A stretch of 64,000 nt of DNA from Scylla paramamosain (Eukaryota > Arthropoda > Malacostraca > Decapoda > Portunidae): contig NC_087156.1 in assembly GCF_035594125.1 (NCBI RefSeq), forward strand, positions 13,288,806 through 13,352,805. The letters run 5' to 3'. The position numbers were made by a program, and so were the translations under genes. Below are positions 25,835 to 44,286 of this stretch, in pieces. Each line of letters opens with the position of its first letter. Position 1 is the stretch's first letter. Below the pieces are notes generated by a model. It did not search any database. It saw only the letters and a list, made by a program, of their open reading frames with translations, and had not been told where the DNA came from.

Positions 25835-28015
25835 CGTGTATTATGAGTGTCTGAGTTTCTTAAAGTACAAAACATTAAATCAACTGAATAGCACTCTTAA
25901 TGGAGAAACATAATAACATTACCAAAAACGTGGTTTTTGAGTGTTTTTCACCATGTTATGTAACGAAACACTAAAAATGCATGCATAGCACCCTATATGA
26001 CGAAACCAAAGGACATTACGAAAAACGTGTATTATAAGTGTTTTAGAGCTTCTTAGGTACCAAAACGCTAATACGCATAAATAGCGTTCTATGGAGAAAA
26101 ATTACATTACCAAAAACGTGTAATTAAAATATTCTTTACAGTGTTAGGTACCAAAACGCCAAAATGGATGCAAAATTCCCTATATAGGGAAATTAAACTA
26201 TAATTCCAGAAATGTCTTTTGCGTGATTTTCAGCGTGTTAAGCAACAAAACGCTAAACAGCATTCAAAACACCGGATATGGGAATACAAAACAACATCAC
26301 CAAAAACGTGTCTTTTGAATATTTTCAAAATCCTTAAAACGCATGTAAAACACCCTTTATAGAGAAAAGAATAACATTAAAAAAAAGAAAAAAAAATCTT
26401 TTTTTTTCCTTACAAAAAACGCCAGAATGCATGGAAAGCACTCTATATGGAGAAAGAAAAGGAGATTACGAGACACGTGTATTATTATAGGACCAAAGGC
26501 TCCTATGTGCGGAAACGAAAGGACATTACGAGAAAAGATGTGTTTTGAATGTTTTTGAGAGTGGTAGGCACCAAACCGCCAGATAGCAGGGGAATAACCC
26601 TATATGGGAATAAAAACATCAAGAAAGTGTCTTTTGAGTGTTTTTGAGCTTCTTACGTACCAAAACGTTAAAACGCATACAAAATTTGTGGAGAAACACA
26701 ATAACGTGAAATTTGAGTCTTTTTAGCTTGTTATCTAAAAAAAAAACGGCAAAATGATTGCAAAGCACCATATATGGAAAAAAAGAAAGTATATTTTGAG
26801 AAATATGCATTTTTTTTTTTTCTTAGTTTCTTAGGTACCAAAACGCTAATGCTTGTGAATAGCACTCTTAATGGAGAAACAGAACAACATTATCAAAAAC
26901 ATGTTTTTAAGCGTTTTTAACATTGTTAAAGGAACGTATCTTTTCAGTGTTTATGAACGTGTTGAGCACCAAAAGACTAAAAGAATGCAAAGCACCAAAT
27001 ATGGAAAACAAAATGACTTAACCAAAAACGTGTATTTTCAGTGTTTTTGAGCTAGTTATGTATTAAAACGCTAAAAAAAACATGTAAAATACCCTTTTAC
27101 GGGGAACAGAACAACTTTATCAAAAAACGTGTGTTTAGAGTTTTGAGCTTGTTACATAGAAAAACGTCAAAATGGATGCAAAGTATCCTATATAATGAAC
27201 CGAAAAGATATTACGAGAAACGAGTAATTTGAGTGTTTTAGAGCTTCTTAGGTACCTAAATACGAATAGCACTCTATATGAATAAAAAGATCAAAATTAC
27301 CAAAAAAGTGTGTTTTGATTTTTTTTTTTTTTTTTTCACAATGTTATGTACTAAAACGCTAAAAGTATGTGAAGCACCATGTACTGGGCAACGAAACGAC
27401 ATTTCCAGTAACATGTCTTTTGAATGTTTATAGCCATGCTTGTCACGAAAACGCAAAAAAAGCATCGAAAGCTCACTACATAGGAAATGAAACCATGTAA
27501 CTTTTGAGTGTTTTTGAGCTACTTACTCGTACCTACTAAGACACTAAAACACATGCAAAACACGCTTGACAGAGAAACAGAAAAAAAATGTATTTTGAAG
27601 GTTGTTGAGTCTCTTACGTAGAAAAAAAAAATTAAAATGCATGGAAAGCACTATTAGGAAATGAAAAAAAAAAACATTACAAGAACCATGTATTATGAGA
27701 GTTTTAGAGCATTTTAGATACCAAAACGCTAAAGAGGATGAAAGATAATAAAATTACCAAAAATGTGCTTTTTGAGTGTTTTTTTTTCACATTATGTACC
27801 AAAACGTTAAAATGTTTGAAAATCACCCCATATGGAGAAAAGAAAGAAATCTATGAGAAACGTATATTATGTATGTTTTGAGTTTCTTTGGTACCAAAAC
27901 GCTAAAACGTGTGAATACCTGCTATGTGGAAAAACCGAACACCATTTCCAAAAACATGTATTTTCAGTGCATCCAAACCATACTATATGTGGAAAGGAAA
28001 TGAGACGTGCATTAA
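25835..28015 (+). repeat. Divergent satellite monomers, forward
   Basis: This is the inverted counterpart of 6738-8908, with monomer types in the same five-type cycle. Forward orientation lasts until about 28010, where 'gagacgtgcattaacgtttt' reverses direction, mirroring the switch at 6738. Confidence 0.82.
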
Positions 28016-33180
<5,165 letters not shown>

Positions 33181-34854
33181 CGAAAACAAAATTACTGAAA
33201 ACGTGTCTTTCCGGCGTTTTACGTAGAAAAACGCTAAAACGGATGCTAATCAACCAATATGAAGAAATAAAATAACATTACCAAAAAAGTATATTTTGAA
33301 TGTTTTTGAGCTTGTTACCTACAAAAAACGCGAAAATGGATGCAAAGCACTCCCTATTGGGAAAGAAAAGTACATTACGAGAAACGTGTATAATGAGTGT
33401 CTGATTATTTTCCAACAAAAGAACTTGTGGTTCACAAGAACCACAAGGCAAAAAACGGAAAAACTCGTGTATGTAAAGCAGTTTCTTAGATACCAAAAAG
33501 CTGAAACTAATGAATAACAATCTTAATTGAGAAACAGAACAACATTACCAAATGCGTGTATTTTGAGTGTTTTTTTCACATTCTTAGTTAGCAAAACCCC
33601 AAATAGCATGCGAAACTAGCTTTATGTGGGAAAAAAATGACATCACCAGAAGTGTCTTTTCAGCGTTTTTGAGCGTGTTAGGCAATAAAGCACTAAAAAG
33701 CAGGGCAATCATATTACATTGGAATAAAACCAACTTTTACCAATAACTTGCCTTGAAGTGTTTTTCAGCTCCTTACATACCAAATCGCTAAAACGCATGC
33801 AAAACACTCCTTTATGGAGAAACAGAATAACATTACCAAAAACAAGTGTTTTGAGTGTTTTTTATCATGTTACCTATAAAAACGCTTAAATACATGCAAA
33901 GATCCCTATATTTGGGAAACGAAAGGACATTACGAGAAATGTGTATTATGAATGTTTTTAAGTTCCTTAAGTATCAAAACGTTAAAACCTACAAATAACA
34001 CTCTTTATAGAGAAAAAAATAAATAGATAAAAAAGTAGCCTTTTTATTTTTTTGTTATTGATGTTCATAGGTACCAAGATGCCAAAATTCTGCCAGAATT
34101 CAGGGAAATTATGTGGAAAAAAGAACATTATCGAAAAAGTTAATTTTACCTTTTTTTCGGAGTTATGTATCAAACCATAAAGTGTATGCAAAGCCACCTA
34201 TTTGGGAAAATTTAACGACTTTACAAGAAACCTGTCTTTTGAGTGTTTTTCCGCATGTTAGGCACAAAAACGATAGATAATATGAAAGTCACTCTATATG
34301 GAAATCCAAAACAAAATTACTGAAAACGTGTCTTTTAAAAGATTTACGTAGAAAAACGCTAAAACGGATGCAAACCAACCAATATGAAAAAAAAAAAAAA
34401 TAGAATAACATTACCAGTAAAGTATATTTTGCGTGTTTTTGAGCTTGTTACATAAAAAAAACGCAAAAATGGATGCAAAGCACTGTATATTAGGAAAAAA
34501 AAGGACATAACGACAAACGTGTATAATGAGTATTTTATAGTTTCACCAGAATCACAAGGCAAAAAACGCAAAAACTCGTCTGTGTGGAGAAGTTTCTAAG
34601 ACACCAAAATGCTGAAACTCATGAATAACACTCTTAATCAAGAAACAGAGGAACCTTACTAAATGCGTGTACTTTGAGTGTTTTTTTACATTCTTATTTA
34701 CCAAAATTCCAAATTCCATGCGAAACTAGCTTTATGTGGGAAAAAAATGACATTACCAGAAAAGTGTCTTTGAGTGTTTTTCAGCGTGTTAGGCAATAAA
34801 GCACTAAAAAAGCATGGCAATCACATTACATGGGAATAAAACCAACTTTTACGA

Positions 34855-35277
34855 AGTTTCAGCATTTTGGTATCTAAGAAACTTCTCAGTATACACGAGT
34901 TTTTCCGTTTTTTGTCTTGTGGTTTTTTTGAACTATAAAACATTCATTATACAGTTTTCTCGCAATGTCCCTTTGTTTCCCAATATAGAGTGCTTTGTAT
35001 CAATTTTTGCGTTTTTTTTTTTTTGTAGGTAACAAGCTCAAAAACACTTAAAATATACATTATTGGTAGTTTTTCTGCTTCTTGATATTGGTTGGTTTGC
35101 AGCAGTTTTAGCGTTTTTCTACGTAAAACACTGAGAAGACACGTTTTCAGTAATTTTCTTTTGGATTCCCACATAGAGTGAGTTCCTTATTATTGATCAT
35201 TTTGGTGCCTAACATGCTGAAAAACACTCAAAAGACAGATTTCTGGTAAGTTCTTTAATTACCTCATATGCGAGGCC
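34855..35277 (-). repeat. Micro-inverted HOR segment (copy 2)
   Basis: Forward HOR flips to reverse after 'ccaacttttacga' and returns to forward within 'gcgaggccttgcat' (35270-35283). It is the arm B counterpart of 1464-1888. Confidence 0.8.
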
Positions 35278-35659
35278 TTGCATGTCTTTTGAGTGTTTTT
35301 GAGCGTGTTACGCAATAAAGCACTAAAAGGAAGGGCAATCACATTACATGGGAATAAAATTTTACCAAGAACTAGCCTTTAAGTGTTTTTGAGCTCCTTA
35401 CATACCAAAGCGCTAAAATGCATGTAAAACACATTTTATGGAGAAGCAGAATAATATTATTTTTGTGTTTTTGATCATGTTATCTATAAAAACGCTTAAA
35501 TACATGCAAAGTACCTTATGTTTGGGAAACGAAAGGACATTATGAGAAACATGTATTATGAGTGTTTTTTAAGTTCCTTCAGTACCTAAAAGCTAAAACC
35601 CACAAATAACAGTCTTTATTTAGAGAAAAAAAATAATAATAAATAAAAAAATAAAAAAA

Positions 35660-35690
<31 letters not shown>

Positions 35691-36179
35691 GTTATTCATC
35701 CTTATGGGTACCGAGATGCCAAAATTCTGCCAAATTTCAGGGAATTTATATGGAAAAAAGAATATTACCAAAAAAGTTAATCATAGCTATTTTATCGGAT
35801 TGTTATGTACCAAACCATAAAGTGCATGCAAAGCCACCTATATAGGGAAGTTAAACAACTTTACCAGAAACCTGTCTTTTCAGTGTTTTTCAGCATGTTA
35901 GGCATCAAAACGATAAATAATATGGAAGTCAGTCAGTATGTGAATCCAAAACAAAGTTACTGAAAACATGTCTTTTCAGTGTTTTACGTAGAAAAACGCT
36001 AAAGCGGATGCAAACCAACCTATATGAAGAAATAGAATAACATTACCAAAAAGATATTTTTTCAGTGTTTTTGAGCTTGTTACAAAAAAAAATGTAAAAA
36101 TGGATGTAAAGCACTCTATATTAGGAAACAAAACGACATTACGAGAAACGTTTATAATTAGTGTTTTATAGTTTTAAAA

Positions 36180-37560
36180 GAACCACAAGGCAATAAACGC
36201 AAAAACTCGTGTATACATACCAAATGAATAAATGCATGAATAACACTTTTAATCGAAAAACAGAACTACGTTACCAAATTGTGTATTTTGAGTGTTTCTC
36301 ATATTCTTAGTTACGAAAATACCAAATTACATGCGAAACAACCTTCATGTGGGAAAAAAATAATGACATTACCAAAAAAGTGTCTTTTTAGTCTTTTTGG
36401 GCGTGATATGCAACAAAGCACTAAAAACCAGAACAATCACATTACATGCGAATAAAACCAACTTTTACGAAGAACTTGCCTTTAAGAGTTTTTTTTAACT
36501 CCTTACATACCAAATCGCTAAAACGCATGCAAAACACCCTTTATGGAGAAACAGAATAACATTACCAAAAACATGTATTTTGACACATGTAAAGAATCCT
36601 ATGTTTGTATAACAAAAGGACATTACGAAAATCGTGTTTTTAATTTCCTTAAGTACCAAAAAGTAAAACCCACAAATAACACTTTATGGAGAGAAATTTT
36701 TTTTTTTTTTTATTCTTCATAGGTACCGAGATGCCAAAATTCTGGCAAAATTCATGGAAATTTTGTAAAAAAAAATAATTATTAAAAAAATAATTTTAGC
36801 TTTTTTCCGGAGTTATGTACAAACCCTGAAGTGCATGCAAATCCACCTATATGGGGAAATTACACGACTTTACCAGAAACCTGACTTTTGAGTGTTTTTC
36901 AGCAATTTCAACAATATTACTGAAAACGTGTGTTTTCAGTGATTTACGTAGAAAAACGCTAAAACGGATGTAAACCAACCAATATGAAGAAGTAGAATAA
37001 CATTACAAAAAAGATATACTTTAATGTGTTTTTGAGCTTGTTACCTACAAAAAATGCAAAAATGGATGGAAAGCACTTTATATTGGCAAAGAAAACATTA
37101 CGAGAAACGTGTATGTGTGTTTAATAGTTTCACAAGAACCACAAGATAAAAAACTCAAAAACTCGTGTACATCAAGAAGTTTCTTACATACCAAAAAGCT
37201 GAAACTCATGAATAACACTTTTAATTTTGAAACAGAAATACCTTACCAAATGTGTGTATTAGAAAAGTTTCTTACATACAAAATGCTGAAACTCATGAAT
37301 AACACTTTTAATTAAGAAATAGAACAACCTTACTAAATGCCTGTGTTTTGAGTTTTTTCACATTCTTAGTTACAAAAACCCCAAATTCCATGCAAAACTA
37401 GCTTTATGTGGGAAAAAAAAATGATATTACCAGAAAAGTGTATTTTGAGTGTTTTTGAGCGTGTTAGGCAATAAAGCACTAAAAAGTAGGCCAATCACAT
37501 TACATGGGAATAAAAACAACTTTTACCAAGAACTTGCCTTTAAGTTTTTTTTGAGTTCAT
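36180..37560 (+). repeat. HOR variant block sharing two rare changes with 52255-53480
   Basis: The block contains a monomer fusion 'cagcaatttcaacaatatta' at about 36898, and an 88-bp direct duplication starting at 37177 and 37265. Both recur in the block near 52255-53480 (fusion near 52846, duplication at 53128 and 53216); the fusion also occurs at 52011. Shared private changes imply the two blocks derive from one multi-unit ancestor. Confidence 0.7.
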
Positions 37561-40500
37561 TACATACCAAAACGCTAAAACGCATGTAAGACACCTTTTA
37601 TGGAAAAACAGAATAAAATTACCAAAAACATATATTTTGAGTGTTTTTGATCATGTTATCTATAAAAACGCTTAAATACATGCAAAGAACCTTATGTTTG
37701 CGAAACGAAAGGACATTACGAGAAATGTGTATTATAAGTGTTTTTAAGTTCCTTAAGTACCAAAAAGCTAAAACCCACAAATAACTCTTTATTTAGAAAA
37801 AAAAAAAAAGTAAGAAAATAAAAAAAAAAAGGATTTTTTTTTTTTTTTTGTTATTCATCTTCATAGGTACCGAGATGCCAAAATTCTGGGAAAATTCAGG
37901 GCTATTATATAATAAAAGAAAATGATCAAAAAAGTTAATTTTAGCTTTTTTTTCGGACTCTTATGTACCAAACCCTAAAGTGCATTTAAAGACTTCTATA
38001 TGAGGAAATTAAACGACCTTACCAGAAATCTGTTTTTTGAGTGTTTTTCAGCATGTTAGGCACCAAAACGATAAATAATAAGGAACTCACTCTATATGAG
38101 AAACCAAAACAAAATTGCTGAAAACGTGTCTTTTCAGTGTTTTACGTAGAAAAAGGCTAAAACGGATGCAAACCAACCAATATCAAAAAATAGAAAAACA
38201 TTACCAAAAAGGTATATTTTGAGTGTTTTTGAGCTTGTTACCTACAAAAAACGTGAAAATTGATGCAAAGCACTCTATATTAGAAAACAAAAGGACTTTG
38301 CAAGAAAAGTGTAAAATGAGTTTTTTATAGTTCAAAAGAATCAAAAAGGCAAAAAACACAAAAACTCGTGTGTATGGAGAAGGTTCCTAGATACCAAAAT
38401 GCTGAAACTCATGAATAACACTCTTAATTGAGAAACAGAACAACCTTACTAAATGCGTGTATTTTGAGCGCTTTTCACATTCTTAGTTACCAAAACCCAA
38501 AATTGCATGCAAAACCACCTTTATGTGAGAAAAAATGACATTACCAGAAAAGTGTCTTTTAAGTGTTTTTGAGTGTGATAGGCAATAAAGCACTAAAAAA
38601 CAGGGCAATCATATTACATTGGAATAACAACAATTTATACCAAAAATTTGTTTTTAAGTGTTTTTGAGCTCCTTATATACCAAACAGCTAAAACACATGC
38701 AAAACAAACTTTATGGAGAAACAGAATAACATTACCAAAATCATGTATTTTGAGTGTTTTGATCATGTTATCTATAAAAACGCTTAAATACATGGAAAGA
38801 ACATTATGTTTGAGAAACAAAAGGACATTACGAGAAACGTGAATTATGAGTGTTTTTTAAGTTCCTTAAGTACCAAAAAGCTAAATCCCACAAATAACAC
38901 TCTTTATTTAGAAATAAATAAATAAATAAATAAAAAATTTAAAAAATAGGAATTTTTTTTTTTTTTTTTTTTTTTTTTGTTATTCATCTTCCTAGGTACC
39001 AAGATGCCAAATTTTTGGAAAAATTCAGGGCAATCATATGATAAAAGAATATTATCAAAAAAGTTAATTTCAACTTTTTTTTTCGGACTGTTATGTACCA
39101 AACCCTAAAGTGCATGCAAAGACTCGTATATGAGGAAATTAAACGACCTTACCAGAAATCTGTTTTTTGAGTGTTTTTTAGCATGTTAGGCACCAAAACG
39201 ATAAATAATAAGGAACTAACTCTATATGGGAATCGAAAACAAAGTCTTCTCAGTGTTTTACGTAGAAAAACGCTAAAACGGATGCAAAGCAACCAATATC
39301 AAGAAATAGAAAAACGTTGCTAAAAGGGTATATATTGAGTGTTTTTGAGCTTGTTACCTACAAAAAACGCGAAAATTGATGCAAAGCACTCTATATTGGG
39401 AAACGAAAGGACATTGCAAGAAAAGTGTATAATGAGTGTTTTATAGTTCAAAAGAACCACAAGGCAAAAAAACGCAAAATCTCGTGTATATGGAGAGGTT
39501 TCCTAGATACAAAAATGCTAAAACTCATGTATAACACTCCTAATTGAGAAACAGAACAACCTTAATAAATGCGTGTACTTTGAGTGCTTTTCACATTATT
39601 AGTTACCAAATCCCCAAATTGCATGCGAAAATAGATTTGTGGGAAAAAAAAAGACTTTACGAGAAAAGTGTCTTTTGAGTGTTTTTGAGCGTGATAGGCA
39701 ATAAAGCACTAAAAAGGAGGGCAATCACATTACATTGCAAGAAAACGAATTTTTACCAAGAACTTGCCTTTAAGTGTTTTTGAGCTCCTTATATACCAAA
39801 ACACTAAAACGCATCCAAACACTCTTTATTGTGAAACAGAATAACATTACCAAAAACATGTATTTTGAGTATTTTTGATCATGTTACCAATAAAAACGCT
39901 TAAATACATGCAAAGAACACCATTTTTGGGAAGTGAAAGGAGATTACGAGAACCGTGTATTATGAGTGTTTTTAAGTTCATTAATTACCAAAAAGCTAAA
40001 AGCCACAAATAACACTCTTTATTGAGAAACAATAAATAAATTTAAAAAAAAACAATATATATTTTTTTCTTTCTTATTCATCTTTACAGGTACCGAGATG
40101 CCAAAATTCGGGCAAAATTCAGGAAATTATGTGAATAAGAACATTATCAAAAAAGTTAAATTTAGCTTTTTTTTCGGACTGTTATGTACCAAACCCCTAA
40201 AGTGCATGCAAAGCCACCTATATGGGGAAATTAAACGTCTTTGCGAGAAAACGGTCTTATGAGTGTTTTTCAGCATGTTTAGAACATACACGATAAATAA
40301 CATGGAAGTCAATCTATATAGGAATCCAAAACAAAATTACTAAAATCGTGTCTTTTCGGTGTTTTACGTAGAAAAACGCTAAAATGGATGCAAACCAACC
40401 AATATGAAGAAATAAAATAACATTACCAAAAAGGTATATTTTGAGTGTTTTTGAAATTGTTACCTACAAAAAACGCGAAAATGGATGGAAAGCACTCTAT

Positions 40501-40964
40501 ATTTGGAAGCAAAAGGACATTACGAAAAACGTGTATAATGAGTGTTTTATAGTTTCACAAGAACTACAAGGCAAAAAACGCAAAAAACTCGTGTATATAG
40601 AGATATTTCTTACATTCCAAAATGCTGAAATTCTGCAACAACACACTTAATTCAGAAACAGAACAATCTTACTAAATGCGTGTATTTTGAGTGCTTTTCA
40701 CATTCTTAGTTACCAAAACCCCAAATTGCATGCGAAACCAGCTTTATGTGGGAAAGAAAATGACATTACTAGAAAAATGTCTTTAGAGTGTTTTTGAGCG
40801 TGTTAGGCAATAAAGCACTAAAAAGCAGGGCAATCACATTACATTGAAATAAAACCAATTTTTAAAAAGAACTTGCCTTTAAGTGTATTTGAGCTCCTTA
40901 TATACAAAAACACTAAAATGCATGTAAAATACACTTTATGGTGAAACAGAATAACATTACCAAA

Positions 40965-41030
40965 ACCTCACTGGGAGTAATTATCGTTTCGGCAGACACC
41001 TGCCGAAACGATAATTACTCCCAGTGAGGT
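40965..41030. repeat. Perfect 31-bp hairpin at the 5' end of the jockey-like element
   Basis: 40965-40995 and 41000-41030 are exact reverse complements separated by ACAC. The right arm runs straight into the element's leader (ctaaagcactg), and the left arm abuts satellite sequence (acattaccaaa). It may be a fold-back formed at the 5' junction during insertion, or a genuine 5' structure of the element. Confidence 0.93.
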
Positions 41031-44000
41031 CTAAAGCACTGTTCAGGGGGTGCTGTGAACATATCATTAAACCCAGCTGTGACCTCACTGAACGTTTCCC
41101 TTTGTGTCTCACAACACAAGGGGGTAGTCACAGCCTGCCCTCTAAAGACAACTCTCTTCCTCCACACAAAAATACAAGCACTTAATAACACACACACCCT
41201 TCACTCAAAAATTTTAAAATCATGGCGACTCCTACACCAGCCTCGGAGTCCCCATCTGGGGAGGGGACCATAAATGTTCCCAGGTCGGACTGCCTTTCCG
41301 TCGACGACCCTAAGTGTCTTGACACCCCCCTCAACTTTTTCTTCATTAACTTCTGCAACATTCGCGGTCTAAGATCTAATTTTCAATCTGTAGAACACTA
41401 CCTCTCCTCTTCTAAACCTCATCTTCTTTTCCTCACTGAAACTCAGGTGTCTGAGGCAACTGACAGTAGCCCCTTTTCTGTTCCCTCCTACTTTCTCTAT
41501 CCGCATTTTCGATCCAAAGCTGGATGCTGCGTTTATGTGCGCAATGACTTAACCTGCTCTCGTGCCCACGCTCTTGAATCTTCCGAGTTTTCCACCATCT
41601 GGCTACGACTACAGAGTCATTCTCATACTAAATTTATCTGTGCTGTATACCTCTCTCCTAACTCCTCTGACTATAAGAAATTCTTTGACTACTTAACTTC
41701 CAAAGTGGAGCACATTCTGACCCTCTTCCCTTTTGCAGAGATCTCCATTCTTGGAGACTTCAATGTTCACCACCAGCTTTGGCTTTCCTCTCCCTTCACT
41801 GACCATCCTGGTGAACTAGCCTACAACTTTGCTATCCTCCATGACCTAGAGCAATTGGTGCAACACCCTACTCGTATTCCTGACCGTCTTGGAGATACGC
41901 CCAACATTCTTGACCTTTTCCTGACCTCTAATCCTTCTGCTTATGCTGTCACCCTTTCTTCTCCGTTGGGCTCCTCCGATCACAATCTCATATCTTTATC
42001 TTGTCCTATCACTCCAATCCCTCCTCAGGATCCCCCTAAGTGAAGGTGCCTCTGGCGTTTTGCCTTTGCTAGTTGGGGGGACCTGAGGAGGTATTTTGCT
42101 GATTTTCCTTGGAATGACTACTGCTTCCGTGTGAGAGACCCGTCTTTGTGTGCTGAGCGCATAACAGAGGTGATAGTGTCTGGCATGGAGGCGTACATTC
42201 CTCACTCTTTTTCTCGTCCTAAACCTTCTAAACCTTGGTTTAACACAGCTTGTTCTCGTGCTATACATGATAGAGAGGTGGCCCACAAAAGGTACTTGAG
42301 CCTTCCATCACCAGAATCTCATGCACTTTATATTTCTGCCCGGAACCACGCCAAGTCTGTTCTCCAACTAGCCAAAAACTCCTTCATTAACAGAAAATGT
42401 CAAAACCTTTCAAGATCTAACTCGCCTCGTGATTTCTGGCATCTAGCCAAAAATATCTCCAATAACTTTGCTTCTTCTTCTTTCCCTCCTCTACTTCAAC
42501 CAGATGGCACCACTGCTATCACATCTATTTCTAAAGCTGAACTCTTTGCTCAAACCTTTGCTAAAAACTCTACCTTGGACGATTCTGGGCTTGTTCCTCC
42601 CTCTCCTCCACCCTCTGACTACTTCATGCCACGTATTAAAATTCTTCGTAATGATGTTTTCCATGCCCTCGCTGGCCTAAACCCTCGGAAGGCTTATGGA
42701 CCTGATGAAGTCCCTCCTATTGTTCTCCAGAACTGTGCCTCCGTGCTTGCTCCTTGCCTAGTCAAACTCTTTCAGTTCTGTCTGTCAACATCTACCTTTC
42801 CTTCTTGCTGGAAGTTTGCCTACATTCAACCTGTTCCTAAAAAGGGTGACCGCTCTAATTCCTCAAACTACCATCCTATTCCTTTAATTTCCTGCTTATC
42901 TAAAGTTTTTGAATCTATCCTCAACAGGAAGATTCTTAAACATCTATCACTTCACAACCTTCTATCTGATCGCCAGTATGGGTTCCGTCAAGGCCGCTCT
43001 ACTGGTGATCTTCTGGCTTTCCTTACTGAGTCTTGGTCATCCTCTTTTAGAGACTTTGGTGAAACTTTTGCTGTTGCCTTGGACATATCAAAAGCCTTTG
43101 ATAGAGTCTGGCACAAAGCTTTGATTTCAAAACTACCTTCCTACGGTTTCTATCCTTCTCTCTGTAACTTCATCTCAAGTTTCCTTTCTGACCGTTCTAT
43201 TGCTGCTGTGGTAGACGGTCACTGTTCTTCTCCTAAATCTATTAACAGTGGTGTTCCTCAGGGTTCTGTCCTGTCACCCACTCTCTTCTTATTATTCATT
43301 AATGATCTTCTAAACCAAACTTCTTGTCCTATCCACTCTTATGCTGATGATACTACCCTGCACTTTTCCACGTCTTTTCATAGATGTCCAACCCTTCAGG
43401 AGGTAAACATATCACGCAGGGAAGCCACAGAACGCCTGACTTCTGATCTTTCTAAAATTTCTGATTGGGACAGAGCAAACTTGGTATTGTTCAATGCCTC
43501 AAAAACTCAATTCTTCCATCTATCAACTCGACACAATCTTCCAGACAACTATCCCCTCTTCTTCAATGACACTCAACTGTCCCCCTCTTCTACACTGAAC
43601 ATCCTCAGTCTGTCCTTTACTTATAATCTGAACTGGAAACTTCACATCTCATCTCTAGCTAAAACAGCTTCTATGAAGTTAGGTGTTCTGAGACGTCTCC
43701 GCCAGTTTTTCTCACCCCACCAGCTGCTAACTCTGTACAAGGGCCTTATCCGTCCATGTATGGAGTATGCTTCACATGTCTGGGGGGGTTCCACTCATAC
43801 TGCTCTTCTAGACAGGGTGGAATCAAAAGCTTTTCGTCTCATCAACTCCTCTCTTCTAACTGACTGTCTTCAGCCCCTCTCTCACCGCCGCAATGTTGCA
43901 TATCTAGCTGTCTTCTACCGCTATTTTCATGCCAACTGCTCTTCTGATCTTGCTAACTGCATGCCTCCCCTCCTTCCGCGGCCTCGCTGCACAAGACTTT

Positions 44001-44286
44001 CTTCTTTCTCTCACCCCTATTCTGTCCACCTCTCTAACGCAAGAGTTAACCAGTATTCTCAATCATTCATCCCTTTCTCTGGTAAACTCTGGAACTCCCT
44101 GCCTTCTTCTGTATTTCCACCTTCCTATGACTTGAATTCCTTCAAGAGGGAGGTTTCAAGACACTTATCCACCAATTTTTGACCACTGCTTTGACCCTTT
44201 TATGGGACTGGCATTTCAGTGGGCATTTTTTCTTATTAGATTTTTGTTGCCCTTGGCCAGTATCCTTCCTACATAAAAAAAAAAAA
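40966..44286 (+). mobile_element. Jockey-like non-LTR retrotransposon (LINE)
   Basis: A 3.3-kb insertion within an HOR unit. It has a 5' hairpin, a leader of about 0.2 kb, one long endonuclease-RT frame (41222-44182) with a single internal stop, a 3' UTR of about 92 bp and a 12-base A tail (44275-44286). The satellite reads '...acattaccaaaa' before and 'tgtattttgagtg' after it. No separate gag-like ORF1 with zinc knuckles is visible, so the element is either single-ORF or has lost ORF1. The protein sequence resembles the jockey-type elements common in decapod crustaceans. A second copy lies in opposite orientation at 46503-49082. Confidence 0.9.
41222..44182 (+). pseudogene. Jockey-like endonuclease-reverse transcriptase, one in-frame TGA
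   Basis: One frame runs from ATG 41222 to the stop at 44182, broken only by TGA at 42041-42043 (residue 274). The other copy has CGA (Arg) there, so this is a C-to-T change at a CpG. N-terminal APE endonuclease: [26 protein letters not shown] (about residue 178) and [20 protein letters not shown] (about 493), SNYHPIPL (usually NYRP; the other copy keeps Arg), FAVALDISKAFDRVWH (first Asp about 621), GVPQGSVLSPTLFLLFIND and SYADDTTLH (Asp pair 709-710). The C terminus has RPCMEYASHVWGG, typical of jockey-type LINEs. All catalytic residues are present. Readthrough of the TGA cannot be excluded but is not indicated. The start is the first ATG in frame and is followed by a Pro/Ser-rich stretch of about 40 residues. 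Confidence 0.9.

Noticed and set aside
42468..44135. Alternative frames within the jockey-like ORF and its minus-strand copy
   Set aside because: Shadow frames of the RT gene, identical in both copies because the nucleotide sequences are.
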